A stretch of 64,000 nucleotides of DNA from Sulfuricurvum sp. (GCA_028718525.1 JAQULP010000003.1:87897-151896); one strand, 5' to 3'; positions 1-9,092 are shown, numbered from the stretch's first letter. The notes: a model not told the origin generated them from the letters alone. Numbers and translations: made by a program.

Positions 1-667
1 CATAGGTTTTGTTGTAAAAAACGTATTGGATGAAACTGTTTTTGGCTATTCCCCACACAACGGCAACGATAAAGGAGCTTAGAGCCGCCGCTTTTGGAGT
101 GACATTGGCATTGACCGCAATTTTGTAGATCAAGAAAAAAATTCCCCACAACATTAAAAACGGGAAAATGGAGAGGGCTCCGAGTGCAAATCCGCTGATA
201 TGCCCCACCAGATACGCTTTAAGGCTCATCGAAGCGATCAAGACAATCGGTGTGAGGGTAATAAGGGTCCAATAGGTTGTTATCGCATCCCATATCCCCC
301 GTTTAGAGGTCTTAAATATTTTGCCGACAATGTGTTCGAAATTTTGGAAAAAGAGGAGAGATGAGACAATCATCGTCGTAAATCCGATCACCCCAAGCTG
401 AACCGAATTCCGGAAAAAGGATTCGAGGTATCCGGCTATCGCTTCCGTTTGTCCCGGCATGATATTTTCAAAAATGAAAATTTGAATTTTTGCATACTGT
501 TCATTGAATACAGGGACGTTCGCAATCAGGCTCAGGGAGATGATCAATAACGGAACAACGGTAAAAATGGTATAAAAACTAAGGCTGGACGCGTATACGG
601 TTATCTCCCGATCGAAGAGCATCAGAAAGAAAAGGCGTATATGTCGTATAGCCGCTTTTATCTCCAT
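1..667 (-). CDS. YihY/BrkB-family inner-membrane protein (3' end outside window)
   Basis: The reading frame begins at the ATG at 667 and runs off the left edge, so about 222 residues are visible and the C-terminus is missing. The translation begins MEIKAAIRHIRLFF and contains the family-typical stretch YASSLSFYTIFTVVPLLI followed by several hydrophobic segments. This matches the YihY/UPF0761 family, once misnamed ribonuclease BN, which are polytopic inner-membrane proteins of unsettled function. The start lies 3 bp after the glcD stop, so it is probably the last gene of the pgbA-like/glcD transcription unit. The family call is solid; a physiological role cannot be inferred. Confidence 0.8.
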   Translation of the reverse strand, partial: MEIKAAIRHIRLFFLMLFDREITVYASSLSFYTIFTVVPLLIISLSLIANVPVFNEQYAKIQIFIFENIMPGQTEAIAGYLESFFRNSVQLGVIGFTTMIVSSLLFFQNFEHIVGKIFKTSKRGIWDAITTYWTLITLTPIVLIASMSLKAYLVGHISGFALGALSIFPFLMLWGIFFLIYKIAVNANVTPKAAALSSFIVAVVWGIAKNSFIQYVFYNKTY

Positions 668-670
668 CGG

Positions 671-2056
671 TTACTCAAGCCCCATTTTGGATGGATTGAG
701 AATATTATTAGGGTCAAATGCCCGTTTGATCGATTGAAACAGAGCCATCTCTTCCGGGGTAAAGGCCATTGACATATACGGAGCTTTCGCCAGTCCGATA
801 CCATGTTCACCGCTGAGGGTTCCTCCCAGATCAATCGTTGCCTGAAATACTTCCCGGATCGCCTCATAGCCTATTTTTACCTGCTCAGGGTCTTTGCCGT
901 CAACCATGACGTTGGTATGGACGTTACCGTCTCCGGTATGACCGAAGCAAGGGATATTGATGTTGTATTTTTGGGCGATTGCATAGAATTTTTCAAGCAG
1001 TTCCGGTAATGCGGAACGCGGTACCGTGACATCTTCATTGATTTTTTTGCTTCCGTAAACGGAGAGTGATTGGCTGGCATTTCGGCGCGCAAACCATAAA
1101 TCAGAAGCTTCCTGTTTATTTTGAGCGATTTTGAATTCGCTGCACCCGTTTTCACGGAAGACTCTTGCAACAACATCAAGCTGAAAATCGAGATCTTCTT
1201 CGAGATTTCCGTCAACATCGGTGACTAAAATCGCGCCGGCTTCTATCGGAAGCCCCTTATGGTAGACCTGTTCTACGGCTCGGATAGTAAGATTATCCAA
1301 AAATTCCATAGCAACCGGGGTGACACCGCTGGCCATCGTTTTATAAACCGCCTCCATCGCCATATGAACGGTTGGGAAAATTCCCATGGCGGTTTTGGTC
1401 ATTTTAGGTTTTGACAAGAGTTTGAGAGTCACTTCGGTCGTAACGGCCAATGTCCCTTCTGAAGCGATCAATATTCCGGCAATGTTGTAACCGGCAACGT
1501 CTTTAATTGTCCGTTTACCTGCTTTGATGATATCACCGTTCGGTAAAACGGCACGGATCGCCATAACGTAGTCTTTGGTAATGCCGTATTTGGCAGCGCG
1601 CATCCCTCCGGCATTTTCATTAACGTTTCCGCCGATCGTCGAATACTCTTGGCTTGCCGGATCGGGCGGATAAAAAAGACCGACCTCTTCAACGGCACGC
1701 TGCAACTCCATATTGACAACGCCCGGCTGGACGATGGCAACCATATTCTGCATATCGATTTCAAGAATTTTGTTCATATGTTTTTCAAACGCCAAGACGA
1801 TACCGCCGTTCGCCGGCAGGGCACCGCCTGTAAAACCGCTTCCCGCTCCGCGCGGGACAATAACGATTTTATGTTCGTTACAATATTTGAGGATATCGCT
1901 TACATCCTGTTCATGGCGGGGAAAGAGAACCGCTTCGGGTTCAAAGCGCTCCCGGGTAGCATCGTAACTGTAGGCGATTAAGTGGGCTTTATCGCTGTAA
2001 ACGTTCTCTTTGCCGAGTAAATGGGTAAAAAAGTCAAGTGCTTGCGATGAGAGCAT
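671..2056 (-). CDS. glcD: FAD-linked oxidase, glycolate/D-lactate dehydrogenase subunit GlcD
   Basis: The 461-residue protein is a full-length GlcD-type flavoprotein that oxidises 2-hydroxy acids such as glycolate or D-lactate. The N-terminal FAD-binding (PCMH-type) domain shows PRGAGSGFTGGALP near residue 70 and a downstream STIGGNVNENAGG segment. The C-terminal FAD-oxidase domain has CFGHTGDGNVHTN and ends GTLSGEHGIGLAK...NPSKMG, as in the family. It sits 2 bp downstream of the PgbA-like gene. In Campylobacter jejuni a glcD gene also neighbours an exported protein and an M23 peptidase, the arrangement seen here. No GlcE/GlcF partners are present, so the electron acceptor and exact substrate remain open. 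Confidence 0.88.
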   Translation of the reverse strand: MLSSQALDFFTHLLGKENVYSDKAHLIAYSYDATRERFEPEAVLFPRHEQDVSDILKYCNEHKIVIVPRGAGSGFTGGALPANGGIVLAFEKHMNKILEIDMQNMVAIVQPGVVNMELQRAVEEVGLFYPPDPASQEYSTIGGNVNENAGGMRAAKYGITKDYVMAIRAVLPNGDIIKAGKRTIKDVAGYNIAGILIASEGTLAVTTEVTLKLLSKPKMTKTAMGIFPTVHMAMEAVYKTMASGVTPVAMEFLDNLTIRAVEQVYHKGLPIEAGAILVTDVDGNLEEDLDFQLDVVARVFRENGCSEFKIAQNKQEASDLWFARRNASQSLSVYGSKKINEDVTVPRSALPELLEKFYAIAQKYNINIPCFGHTGDGNVHTNVMVDGKDPEQVKIGYEAIREVFQATIDLGGTLSGEHGIGLAKAPYMSMAFTPEEMALFQSIKRAFDPNNILNPSKMGLE

Positions 2057-2058
2057 TA

Positions 2059-2850
2059 TTATTCCTTCACATCAAAAATACGCAATAGTGCGCTTTGTTC
2101 GCTAAATTTTGCTTTGGTAAGCTCATATAAATCTTTGTTTTTTGCATTGTTTAAAATAATCTGTTCAAGATAATAGGGCTCATACCGCTCTAGGCGTGAA
2201 CTCCCTTTGCCCCACCAAGAGGCACGTATGAGCGGAATGCGGCTGTAAAACGGAGTCTGAACCGTATCGGAACTCGCATTTGCCGGGGTATGCTCCAAAA
2301 GGGTAAAACTTTTGCAGTCAAGGGTAAAAAGGTTTTGGGCGGTCTGAATATAGAGCAGCCCTACCGAGTTTGCGGTACAGTAATTTTTGAAATCTTCCAC
2401 TAAAGGGGTAGGGTGCCCTTCGTTGGAGAGATAGGCGGCAAAATTATCCGGGTGGATCCATTCAACTCCATGAATACCTTTGGTGAGAGTGTCATAGGTA
2501 TCATCACTCGGGGCAATCATCAGTGCCCGCTCGTAGTCGTAGGCAATAACGGCTAAATCGGAAGACTTTGGCACCCAATTTCCTCCGGGAAGGGCTTTTT
2601 GTTTTAGACCGTCGTATTCGCTGAGTTTTAAAATGGCAAGTTTTTGGTCAACTTTTTCAACACGGGCATTGGCAATTATGGTGCTGTGTTCGGTATCAAA
2701 CGTCCGAAGGATAAAACCGCTCATCCCGGTACGGAGATTTTCAGATGCGACCGTCGCTTGCGTGCCGTTGACATCGAGAAGGGGTGCAGTGATGGAGGAA
2801 GCGTTCAGTGCGCTGCACGCGATGAGAGAAATAAGCCAAGTGCGCATCAT
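2059..2850 (-). CDS. Exported protein with PgbA N-terminal-type domain
   Basis: The 263-residue protein begins with a signal peptide (MMRTWLISLIACSALNA) and continues with a domain resembling the N-terminal domain of the Helicobacter plasminogen-binding protein PgbA. The resemblance includes the ITAPLLDVNGTQATV start, GMSGFILRTF and the IHPDNFAAYL / LYIQTAQNLFTLDCKSF segments. It lacks the long lysine-rich C-terminal extension with which PgbA is thought to bind plasminogen, so plasminogen binding should not be assumed. AAAGG five bases upstream supports the ATG at 2850. The gene is divergent from the M23 peptidase and leads the glcD unit. It probably acts in the periplasm or at the outer surface; function unknown. 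Confidence 0.7.
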   Translation of the reverse strand: MMRTWLISLIACSALNASSITAPLLDVNGTQATVASENLRTGMSGFILRTFDTEHSTIIANARVEKVDQKLAILKLSEYDGLKQKALPGGNWVPKSSDLAVIAYDYERALMIAPSDDTYDTLTKGIHGVEWIHPDNFAAYLSNEGHPTPLVEDFKNYCTANSVGLLYIQTAQNLFTLDCKSFTLLEHTPANASSDTVQTPFYSRIPLIRASWWGKGSSRLERYEPYYLEQIILNNAKNKDLYELTKAKFSEQSALLRIFDVKE

Positions 2851-2969
2851 AGTAACCTTTTACGTAAGTAAGTGGGGCTTATTATAGCCAAACACCTCTT
2901 TGTAAATGGAATTTTTGCTATCATTTAAATCTTTTTCGCTTTTAAAGCGTATTTTGATCAAGGATGATA

Positions 2970-4163
2970 ATGGGCCGTTTTTTTGCTTTATTGTTATTGC
3001 CCATCCTCCTTTTCGGCGGTTCTATGAAACCTTTTAAATGGAACGATGGTGAAAGTTTCCTCACGTTTCTGGAACGAAAAAAACTTCCGCTTTCGGTCTA
3101 CTATAATCTTGATAAAGAAGATCAGAAACTAACCGAGGATATTCCCTACAGTGCCAATTGCCAAATGATGCTGGATGAAAAAAAGCGTATCCGTCAGATT
3201 TTGATTCCGGTGAATGATGAACTTCAGCTTCAGATCTATTTTACGCCTAAAAAACGGTATGAGATGAAAGTTGTCCCTATCGTCAGTCAACAATATACCG
3301 AAACACTCTATGTTCCGATTAAAACTCTCCCCTACGATGATATTTTAAAAACGACTGGATCCAAAAATCTTGCTTCCGAGTTTGTGAAAATGTTTAAAGG
3401 CAAAGTCGATTTTCGAAAAGGTTTCAAAGTAGGCGATCCGATTATTTTGGTCTATACTCAAAAATACCGTCTGGGTAAACCGTTTTCAATGCCGGAAGTG
3501 CATGGAGCGATGGTTGAAATCAATGGAAAGCGGGTAACCGTCTATCGCCATAGTGACGGCCGATTTTACGATGAGAAGGGGGGACAATATGAAAAATTCC
3601 TATTTAAAGCCCCCGTACAGCGTCCTCGTATTACTTCTCGCTTTACGAAAAGCCGTTATCATCCGATTCTTCATCGCTATCGTGCCCATTTAGGAGTTGA
3701 TTTTGGAGCTCGTCCGGGGACACCGATATTGGCGACGGGAGATGGACGTGTTGTTTTTGCCGGTTTTTCCAGAGGTTACGGGAAAACAATCAAAATTCGT
3801 CACTCTAACGGGTTAACCAGTTTGTATGCCCATCAAAAATCGTTTCGAAGCGGAATCCATAACGGATCACGGGTGAAACAGGGGGAAGTGATCGGATATG
3901 TCGGTTCATCCGGACTCTCATCCGGGCCGCATCTTCATTTCGGAATGTATGCGGGGAGCAGTGCCATTGATCCAATGAGTGTCATGAAGAAAAAAATCGA
4001 AGGGTTTACCGGAAAAGAGCGTAAAGCGTTTCTTGCGATACGGGATAAAATGGATAAGGTCTTTAAGAAAGCGCTGAAAACGAAACCGGTTCGAAAACCG
4101 TATTTTGATTTTAAAGAAACCTATTATGTTGACAGTGAAACCTTTAAACCGAAACCTTTTTAA
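2970..4163 (+). CDS. M23 (LytM) peptidoglycan endopeptidase/carboxypeptidase, Csd3-like
   Basis: This is a periplasmic zinc metallopeptidase of about 400 residues with a signal peptide (GRFFALLLLPILLFGG). It has an N-terminal region, an OapA-like middle domain and a C-terminal LytM domain. The zinc site is visible as HLGVDFG (about H240 and D244) and GPHLHFG (about residue 321). Length and three-part layout match Helicobacter Csd3/HdpA, which trims peptidoglycan crosslinks and sets helical cell shape. Two in-frame ATGs exist; AAGG directly abuts the one at 2964 and lies six bases before 2970, so 2970 is preferred. Assignment to Csd3 rather than Csd1/2 is an inference from layout. Confidence 0.82.
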   Translation: MGRFFALLLLPILLFGGSMKPFKWNDGESFLTFLERKKLPLSVYYNLDKEDQKLTEDIPYSANCQMMLDEKKRIRQILIPVNDELQLQIYFTPKKRYEMKVVPIVSQQYTETLYVPIKTLPYDDILKTTGSKNLASEFVKMFKGKVDFRKGFKVGDPIILVYTQKYRLGKPFSMPEVHGAMVEINGKRVTVYRHSDGRFYDEKGGQYEKFLFKAPVQRPRITSRFTKSRYHPILHRYRAHLGVDFGARPGTPILATGDGRVVFAGFSRGYGKTIKIRHSNGLTSLYAHQKSFRSGIHNGSRVKQGEVIGYVGSSGLSSGPHLHFGMYAGSSAIDPMSVMKKKIEGFTGKERKAFLAIRDKMDKVFKKALKTKPVRKPYFDFKETYYVDSETFKPKPF

Positions 4164-4173
4164 TGAATGAAGA

Positions 4174-4731
4174 ATGATTAAGGATGTGGCAATCGTTCCA
4201 TGTGAACATTCGAATTTTATTACTCCAAAGCGGGTTCTCTATGTACAAAACGGTGTTGCCAAAGCATGGGACATGGTTGAAGTCCATGATAGTGTTGCGG
4301 TTATCCTTTACCATTCGGAACATGACGCTTTAGTCGTTGTCCGGCAGTTTCGACCGCCGGTTTATCTCAAGAACGGTGATGGCTATACGTATGAACTTTG
4401 TGCCGGAATTGTTGATAAAGAGAAGACGTTGGCTGAAATCGCTTGTGAAGAGATTGCCGAAGAGTGCGGATTTAGCGTTGCGATCGAGTCTATAGAGCGG
4501 GTCACTTCCTTCTATACGGCAGTAGGATTTGCCGGATCGGTACAAACGCTGTATTACGCACGGGTCGATGAATCAATGCGGACCGGTGAAGGGGGAGGAG
4601 TAGAACTGGAGTCGATAGAGGTAATGGAAATTCCGGTAACGGAAGCGCAACGGTTTGTTTTGGATGAGACCAAAGCCAAAACACCGGGATTGATGTTTGG
4701 TTTCGGATGGTTTTTAGAGAATAAACTGTAG
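4174..4731 (+). CDS. NUDIX hydrolase, UDP-sugar/ADP-ribose diphosphatase type
   Basis: The 185-residue protein has a NUDIX domain with the box at residues 78-100. The box keeps the metal-binding EExG core (EEIAEECGF), but the usual glutamate at position 7 is lysine and the usual arginine at position 15 is glutamate. The N-terminal VQNGVAKAWDMVEVHDSVAV and RQFRPPVY segments resemble the NUDT14-type UDP-glucose diphosphatases and AdpP-type ADP-ribose diphosphatases, so hydrolysis of a nucleotide sugar is likely. It follows the M23 peptidase by 10 bp, probably as an operon. Substrate cannot be decided from sequence. Confidence 0.8.
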   Translation: MIKDVAIVPCEHSNFITPKRVLYVQNGVAKAWDMVEVHDSVAVILYHSEHDALVVVRQFRPPVYLKNGDGYTYELCAGIVDKEKTLAEIACEEIAEECGFSVAIESIERVTSFYTAVGFAGSVQTLYYARVDESMRTGEGGGVELESIEVMEIPVTEAQRFVLDETKAKTPGLMFGFGWFLENKL

Positions 4732-4732
4732 T

Positions 4733-4749
4733 TCCCGCCATATGCGGGA
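4733..4749. terminator. Short hairpin between convergent genes
   Basis: TCCCGC-CATAT-GCGGGA forms a perfect six-base-pair stem with a five-base loop just after the NUDIX stop codon and before the end of the convergent TonB receptor gene. There is no strong T-run, so it may be a weak bidirectional terminator. Confidence 0.45.
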
Positions 4750-4768
4750 GAATGGCGATTAGGTTACA

Positions 4769-6781
4769 TTAGAATTTATAGCTGAGAGTCGCGTAGAAAT
4801 TACGTCCCGGTTCGTTCAGAATGAGCGGTTGTGCCCCTTCCATTAATGTCGTAAGCCCGATATAGCTGTTGCTTACAGCATAGGTACGATTGAAAAAGTT
4901 GTTAATCCCGGTACTTAAAGAGAAGCCGTTACCCAAATTAGTACCGTATTTCAGGTTGAAAATGGCATAACCATTGATGGCTTGCTCTCCGTTATCCCGA
5001 TCGTATTTTTGCGATTGTGCGGCAATCCATTCGGCTGAAGCATAATTTTTGGCATCATCAAATACCAAGGCGATTCTCCCTTTAAACGGAGGAATATCCG
5101 CCAGGTCTTTATCGGTTTGTACCGCCGTACTTAAAGCCGCAAGCTGGGCCGTATCTTTTTTGCTCCCTTGCTGATACGCGATACCTGAACGGAGTGACCA
5201 CTCGTTATTCAACAGATAATCGGCAGTAATATCTCCACCCATAATGCGTGCATCGATATTGGCGTATGAGGTATTGGTACTTACGCCGGTTTTATAGGCA
5301 TAAATGTAATCTTTCAAATCACTGTAAAAAAGTGTCCCTTTAAGTCGCAAATTACCCAAGGTATTTTCGATCCCCATATCGATTTCACGATTGATCGTCT
5401 CATTAAGATTGGTATTTCCGATCCCTCCGGCAAAATAGAGTTCTCGTGCATCGGGAACACGTGAGGATTGTCCCAAACCGACAAAGAAATTACCGACATT
5501 GCTGTAATGGTATCGTGCCAGTATATTGGCACTGAAGTTGGAGTAGTCCCGGTCTTTGGCACTCGCCATCAAGGATTGGTTCGGGTTGATATGCGTATCA
5601 TCATAGCGCACTCCTCCGTTAAGATCTATCGAACCGAAAGTGTGTGAAGCTTTTGCGTATAGGCCGATGTTGTCGGTATCTGCATCGGGGATTTGGACGG
5701 ACGCATACGGATTGGTACGGTTTCCTTTGGTTCCGTTCCAATTCCGGGTCGAAAGATCGAGGCCGAAGGTAACGTCGCTTGCATTGATCGTAGCGCTGTT
5801 TTCAATCCGGATTCCCTCAATCGTCGCATCGACTGGAGAAACCATTGTCGCGGTTGCACTGGTCGCTCCTGCTCTAAAATCGGTACCCATTTCATGGATT
5901 ACTTTCGAATGGTAGGCTTCAATCATTAACTCTTCTGAAAAAGTACCCAGATCAAAAAGCTGGTATTTAGCCTTGAACATATCGGTATCATCTTTGAGTG
6001 CATCCATCGGATAGCGCGGATAGAGGACATTGTCGGCACGGTCACCGAAATAACTGAGGGTTAGTTTTTGATTGTCACCAATATTGCCAACGATTTTAGC
6101 CCAGAAATTTTGTCGTGTGTAGGCATCATCATTTTTATGGTTGGCCGAATAGCGTTGGGCTGCCATTGATGCGTTATCGGCTTGTTCGCTCATGGTCTGC
6201 CCGTTGCCGTCTTTATATTGGGCGCTGCTTTCATGGCTATATCCGACGAGTGCTTGTACTTTGTCATTGCCCCCTTCAAGGGTGGTTGAAATTTTACGGT
6301 AGTCATAACTGCCAAGCGTTGCCGAAACTTCCCCATGCATCCCTTTTGAGGGGTCTTTTGTCACTACATTGATTTTACCGCCGAGACTGCCGAATTGAGA
6401 CACGTCAAATGGTCCTTCTTTAACCTCTACGTTTTGAATTTGACTTGAAGAAATGTGCATCGCCGGCGGGTCCATACGATTAGGGCAGGCACCGCAGATT
6501 TTTGCATCGTCAACTGTGATGTTGAGATTGTCTTTTTTAAATCCGCGTAAAACAATATCATTTCCGATAGCGCTTGTACGGACATGGGTGATTTCGGGGA
6601 GGGTTCCGGAGAGCATCTCTCCTAAATCGCTTTGACGTGAAAATTGGACAATTTCATTGGCATCTATGGTTTTGTTATCTGATTTAGGGGCATCTGCTTC
6701 AACGGTGATTTTTTGGATCGTTACCGGTTCGGTCGCCAGTGCGGCGATAGCGGCTAAAGAGAGTATTGATAATTTCTTCAT
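4769..6781 (-). CDS. TonB-dependent outer-membrane receptor, probable copper type
   Basis: The 670-residue protein has a signal peptide (MKKLSILSLAAIAALA), a TonB-box-like ITVEAD segment, a plug domain (about residues 40-150) and a beta-barrel ending in aromatic LSYKF. The plug contains ICGACPNRMDPPAMHISSSQ at residues 95-114. The NRMDPP core is characteristic of OprC/NosA-type copper receptors, and the flanking CGAC pair could bind a thiophilic metal. The gene stands alone, divergent from a tiny membrane ORF, with an inverted repeat upstream that could bind a metal regulator. Copper is the best guess; another metal or metallophore is possible. Confidence 0.75.
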   Translation of the reverse strand: MKKLSILSLAAIAALATEPVTIQKITVEADAPKSDNKTIDANEIVQFSRQSDLGEMLSGTLPEITHVRTSAIGNDIVLRGFKKDNLNITVDDAKICGACPNRMDPPAMHISSSQIQNVEVKEGPFDVSQFGSLGGKINVVTKDPSKGMHGEVSATLGSYDYRKISTTLEGGNDKVQALVGYSHESSAQYKDGNGQTMSEQADNASMAAQRYSANHKNDDAYTRQNFWAKIVGNIGDNQKLTLSYFGDRADNVLYPRYPMDALKDDTDMFKAKYQLFDLGTFSEELMIEAYHSKVIHEMGTDFRAGATSATATMVSPVDATIEGIRIENSATINASDVTFGLDLSTRNWNGTKGNRTNPYASVQIPDADTDNIGLYAKASHTFGSIDLNGGVRYDDTHINPNQSLMASAKDRDYSNFSANILARYHYSNVGNFFVGLGQSSRVPDARELYFAGGIGNTNLNETINREIDMGIENTLGNLRLKGTLFYSDLKDYIYAYKTGVSTNTSYANIDARIMGGDITADYLLNNEWSLRSGIAYQQGSKKDTAQLAALSTAVQTDKDLADIPPFKGRIALVFDDAKNYASAEWIAAQSQKYDRDNGEQAINGYAIFNLKYGTNLGNGFSLSTGINNFFNRTYAVSNSYIGLTTLMEGAQPLILNEPGRNFYATLSYKF

Positions 6782-6821
6782 TCATAGAATCCTTATTACA
6801 TTAATGAAGAAATAATAGAAA

Positions 6822-6863
6822 AGAAGTGTTACATTAGTGTTAAGTTGACTGTGTTACACTTCT
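6822..6863. promoter_or_regulatory. Inverted and direct repeats upstream of the TonB receptor gene
   Basis: AGAAGTGT (6822-6829) and its exact complement ACACTTCT (6856-6863) flank a 26-base spacer. Within this, GTGTTACA occurs twice on the same strand (6826-6833 and 6851-6858), 25 bp apart. A related TTACATTAATG lies nearer the receptor start at about 6796. The arrangement in a divergent promoter region suggests an operator for a regulator controlling the receptor gene, the small ORF, or both. The regulator is unknown. Confidence 0.45.
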
Positions 6864-6867
6864 GCTT

Positions 6868-6966
6868 ATGAAACTGAATATCAAACAAATACTTTTAACC
6901 CTTGTCCTTTTAGCCGCTTCGGGCTATTTTCTTTTTAATGGATTTAGTATGCTGTTTCATCCCTAA
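6868..6966 (+). CDS. Possible small single-pass membrane protein (32 aa)
   Basis: An ATG frame encodes MKLNIKQILLTLVLLAASGY followed by FLFNGFSMLFHP and a stop. It has a positively charged start and one hydrophobic segment (residues 7-25), as expected of a small inner-membrane protein. It is divergent from the TonB receptor and separated from it by the repeat cluster. There is no convincing ribosome-binding site, and a frame this short can arise by chance. It is listed because position and composition are suggestive. Confidence 0.3.
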   Translation: MKLNIKQILLTLVLLAASGYFLFNGFSMLFHP

Positions 6967-7001
6967 CAGGATGTTTCCCCGGCGCCCATGATGCACCGGT
7001 A

Positions 7002-8012
7002 TCAATATCGGATGGATACCTCTTCGGGAAATTGCATGGTGACGCAGTGAAGCGATCCGTGCTGGCGGATAAGAACGGAACAGTCGATAGGGATAATATC
7101 ACGACCGCGAAACGCTTTTTTACATATTTCAATCGCTTCATTATCATGCGGATCATTATAGATCGGAAGCAACACCGCACCGTTGATAATTAAGAAATTG
7201 GCGTAGGTCGCGGGGATTCGCTCGTCATCATAATAGTGAGGGGAACACATTGGAAGGGCAATGAGGTTAAACGGCTCACCGTCGATATCGCGTAGAGCTT
7301 TTAACTCTTCTTCCATCTTTTTCAAAGCGTCGTAATGTTCATCTCCTTGATCATCGCATTTGACGTACATAATCGTATCGGTATCAATGAAGCGTGCCAG
7401 TGTGTCAATATGACTATCGGTATCATCACCTGCCAGATAGCCGTGGTTAAGCCACAAAACCTGTTCGATACCGAAATGTTTTTTGAGCTCTTTTTCCATA
7501 GCTTTTTTATCCAAATGAGGATTGCGGTTAGGATTTAGAAGACACTCTGCCGTCGTCATGAGAGAACCGTTGGCATTGGTCTCAACCGCCCCCCCCTCTA
7601 AAATCAGATTGATTGTTTCCATCGGAGCACCGTAGACATCGGCAATAGAGGCACTCATCGCATTGTCTCGGGTGGCGTCGAATTTTCCACCCCAACCGGT
7701 AAACGTAAAATCAAGCAAGAGGGGCTCATCCTCCTCTTCATCGATAACGCTGAGTACACTGCAGTCACGAGCCCAGGTATCATCAGTTTGATAGGGGAGA
7801 AAAATAAGATTGTCGTGTGACGAGAAATAAGTTTTGACATTTGCAACATCATCACATACGATAAGACAGGGTTGATAGCGTGCCACGGCAGTAGCTATGT
7901 TGACAAAACAGCTGCGGGCTTCTTCGAGATAAGGGGCCCAATCGCTTTGCGGATGGGGGAAAATAAGCTGTACAAAACTTTGAGGTTCAAATTCGGCGGG
8001 GAAATAACGCAT
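7002..8012 (-). CDS. aguA: Agmatine deiminase (Porphyromonas-type peptidylarginine deiminase family)
   Basis: The 336-residue enzyme converts agmatine to N-carbamoylputrescine in polyamine synthesis. Family motifs are visible: TDDTWARDC near residues 76-84, LEGGAVETN near 138-146, GDDTDSHID near 195-203, and the catalytic cysteine in HGSLHCVTMQ (C323). The ATG at 8012 is preceded by AAGG at good spacing. A longer frame reaching 8123 would run into the divergent alr gene, so it is rejected. I see no N-carbamoylputrescine amidohydrolase (aguB) in this window, so the next pathway step must be elsewhere. Confidence 0.9.
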   Translation of the reverse strand: MRYFPAEFEPQSFVQLIFPHPQSDWAPYLEEARSCFVNIATAVARYQPCLIVCDDVANVKTYFSSHDNLIFLPYQTDDTWARDCSVLSVIDEEEDEPLLLDFTFTGWGGKFDATRDNAMSASIADVYGAPMETINLILEGGAVETNANGSLMTTAECLLNPNRNPHLDKKAMEKELKKHFGIEQVLWLNHGYLAGDDTDSHIDTLARFIDTDTIMYVKCDDQGDEHYDALKKMEEELKALRDIDGEPFNLIALPMCSPHYYDDERIPATYANFLIINGAVLLPIYNDPHDNEAIEICKKAFRGRDIIPIDCSVLIRQHGSLHCVTMQFPEEVSIRY

Positions 8013-8060
8013 TAACTTACCTTGGTTTATAATTTCACCATCTAACCCTTTAGGGAACAC

Positions 8061-9077
8061 ATGGCATCGATTAAACTTAGCCGCGAGGCACTCGTTCATA
8101 ATCTTGACATTATCGCACACCAAGTCGGTGGAAAAGATAAAATTGCGGTGGTTTTAAAAGATAACGCCTATGGTCACGGGGCGGAAATGATTGCTGAAGC
8201 AGCATCGCAGTACGGCGTGACTCAAGCGGTCGTGCGGCTTGAACGGGAAGCCGAACAGATAGCTGATTTTTTCGAGAATATCTTGATCTTGGGACAAGTG
8301 GCAACGTTTGTAAACCCGAAATTTAGCTACGCCGTCAATTCGTTGGAAGAGATCTCTTCCTACCCGTGCGGAGCCCGCGTAGAGTTGAAAATCGATACGG
8401 GAATGCATCGCCACGGAATTCACCCCTCTCAGTTAGAGGATGCTTTTGCCCTTATGGCGCAACTAGGGCTCGTTTGTATCGGGATCATGAGTCATTACCG
8501 TAGTGCCGATACCCTGAGTTCAGAGTGGTTTTGGCAGCGGCGGAATTTTGATGAGGTCAAAACACGCGCGTTGAAACTCGGACAACAATACGGATGGTCT
8601 TTGCGATTTCATATCGCCAATTCGGCCGGAACCTTTCGAACAGCGCAGTGTAACGATGATATGGTACGTGTCGGAATTGCTTTGTACGGGTGTTTGGAAA
8701 TGGATGATACGCTTCCTCAACCGGCATTGAAAAGCGTCCTTTCCCTATGGGGCAATAAAATTGCTACACGATTGCTCAAAGCCGGCGAAAGGATCGGCTA
8801 CAACGGCATTTATGAAGCACAGGAGGATGAGGTTGTTAGTACCTACGACTTGGGATACGCCAACGGATTGGATCGGCTTGCTTCCAACCGCTATGCAACC
8901 CCTTCCGGAGCAATTTTGCGGGGTCGTATCTCCATGGATTGTGCCAGTTTCTCAACCGATAGCGAAACATTGATGATTTTTAATAATGCCAACGAATACG
9001 CTCGTGCCGTCGGAACGATCGGATATGAAATTTTGGCATGTCTGGATAAAAATTTAAAGAGGGAATGGAGCATTTAG
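8061..9077 (+). CDS. alr: Alanine racemase
   Basis: This is a pyridoxal-phosphate enzyme that makes D-alanine for peptidoglycan. The PLP lysine lies in VVLKDNAYGHG (K33). The characteristic KIDTGMHRHG, FHIANSAGTF, VRVGIALYG and GRISMDC segments follow in order. At 338 residues it is somewhat shorter than the common 360-370. It is divergent from aguA, with 48 bp between the starts, so the two share a promoter region. Confidence 0.92.
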   Translation: MASIKLSREALVHNLDIIAHQVGGKDKIAVVLKDNAYGHGAEMIAEAASQYGVTQAVVRLEREAEQIADFFENILILGQVATFVNPKFSYAVNSLEEISSYPCGARVELKIDTGMHRHGIHPSQLEDAFALMAQLGLVCIGIMSHYRSADTLSSEWFWQRRNFDEVKTRALKLGQQYGWSLRFHIANSAGTFRTAQCNDDMVRVGIALYGCLEMDDTLPQPALKSVLSLWGNKIATRLLKAGERIGYNGIYEAQEDEVVSTYDLGYANGLDRLASNRYATPSGAILRGRISMDCASFSTDSETLMIFNNANEYARAVGTIGYEILACLDKNLKREWSI

Positions 9078-9092
9078 CTGTTTAGAACTGCC

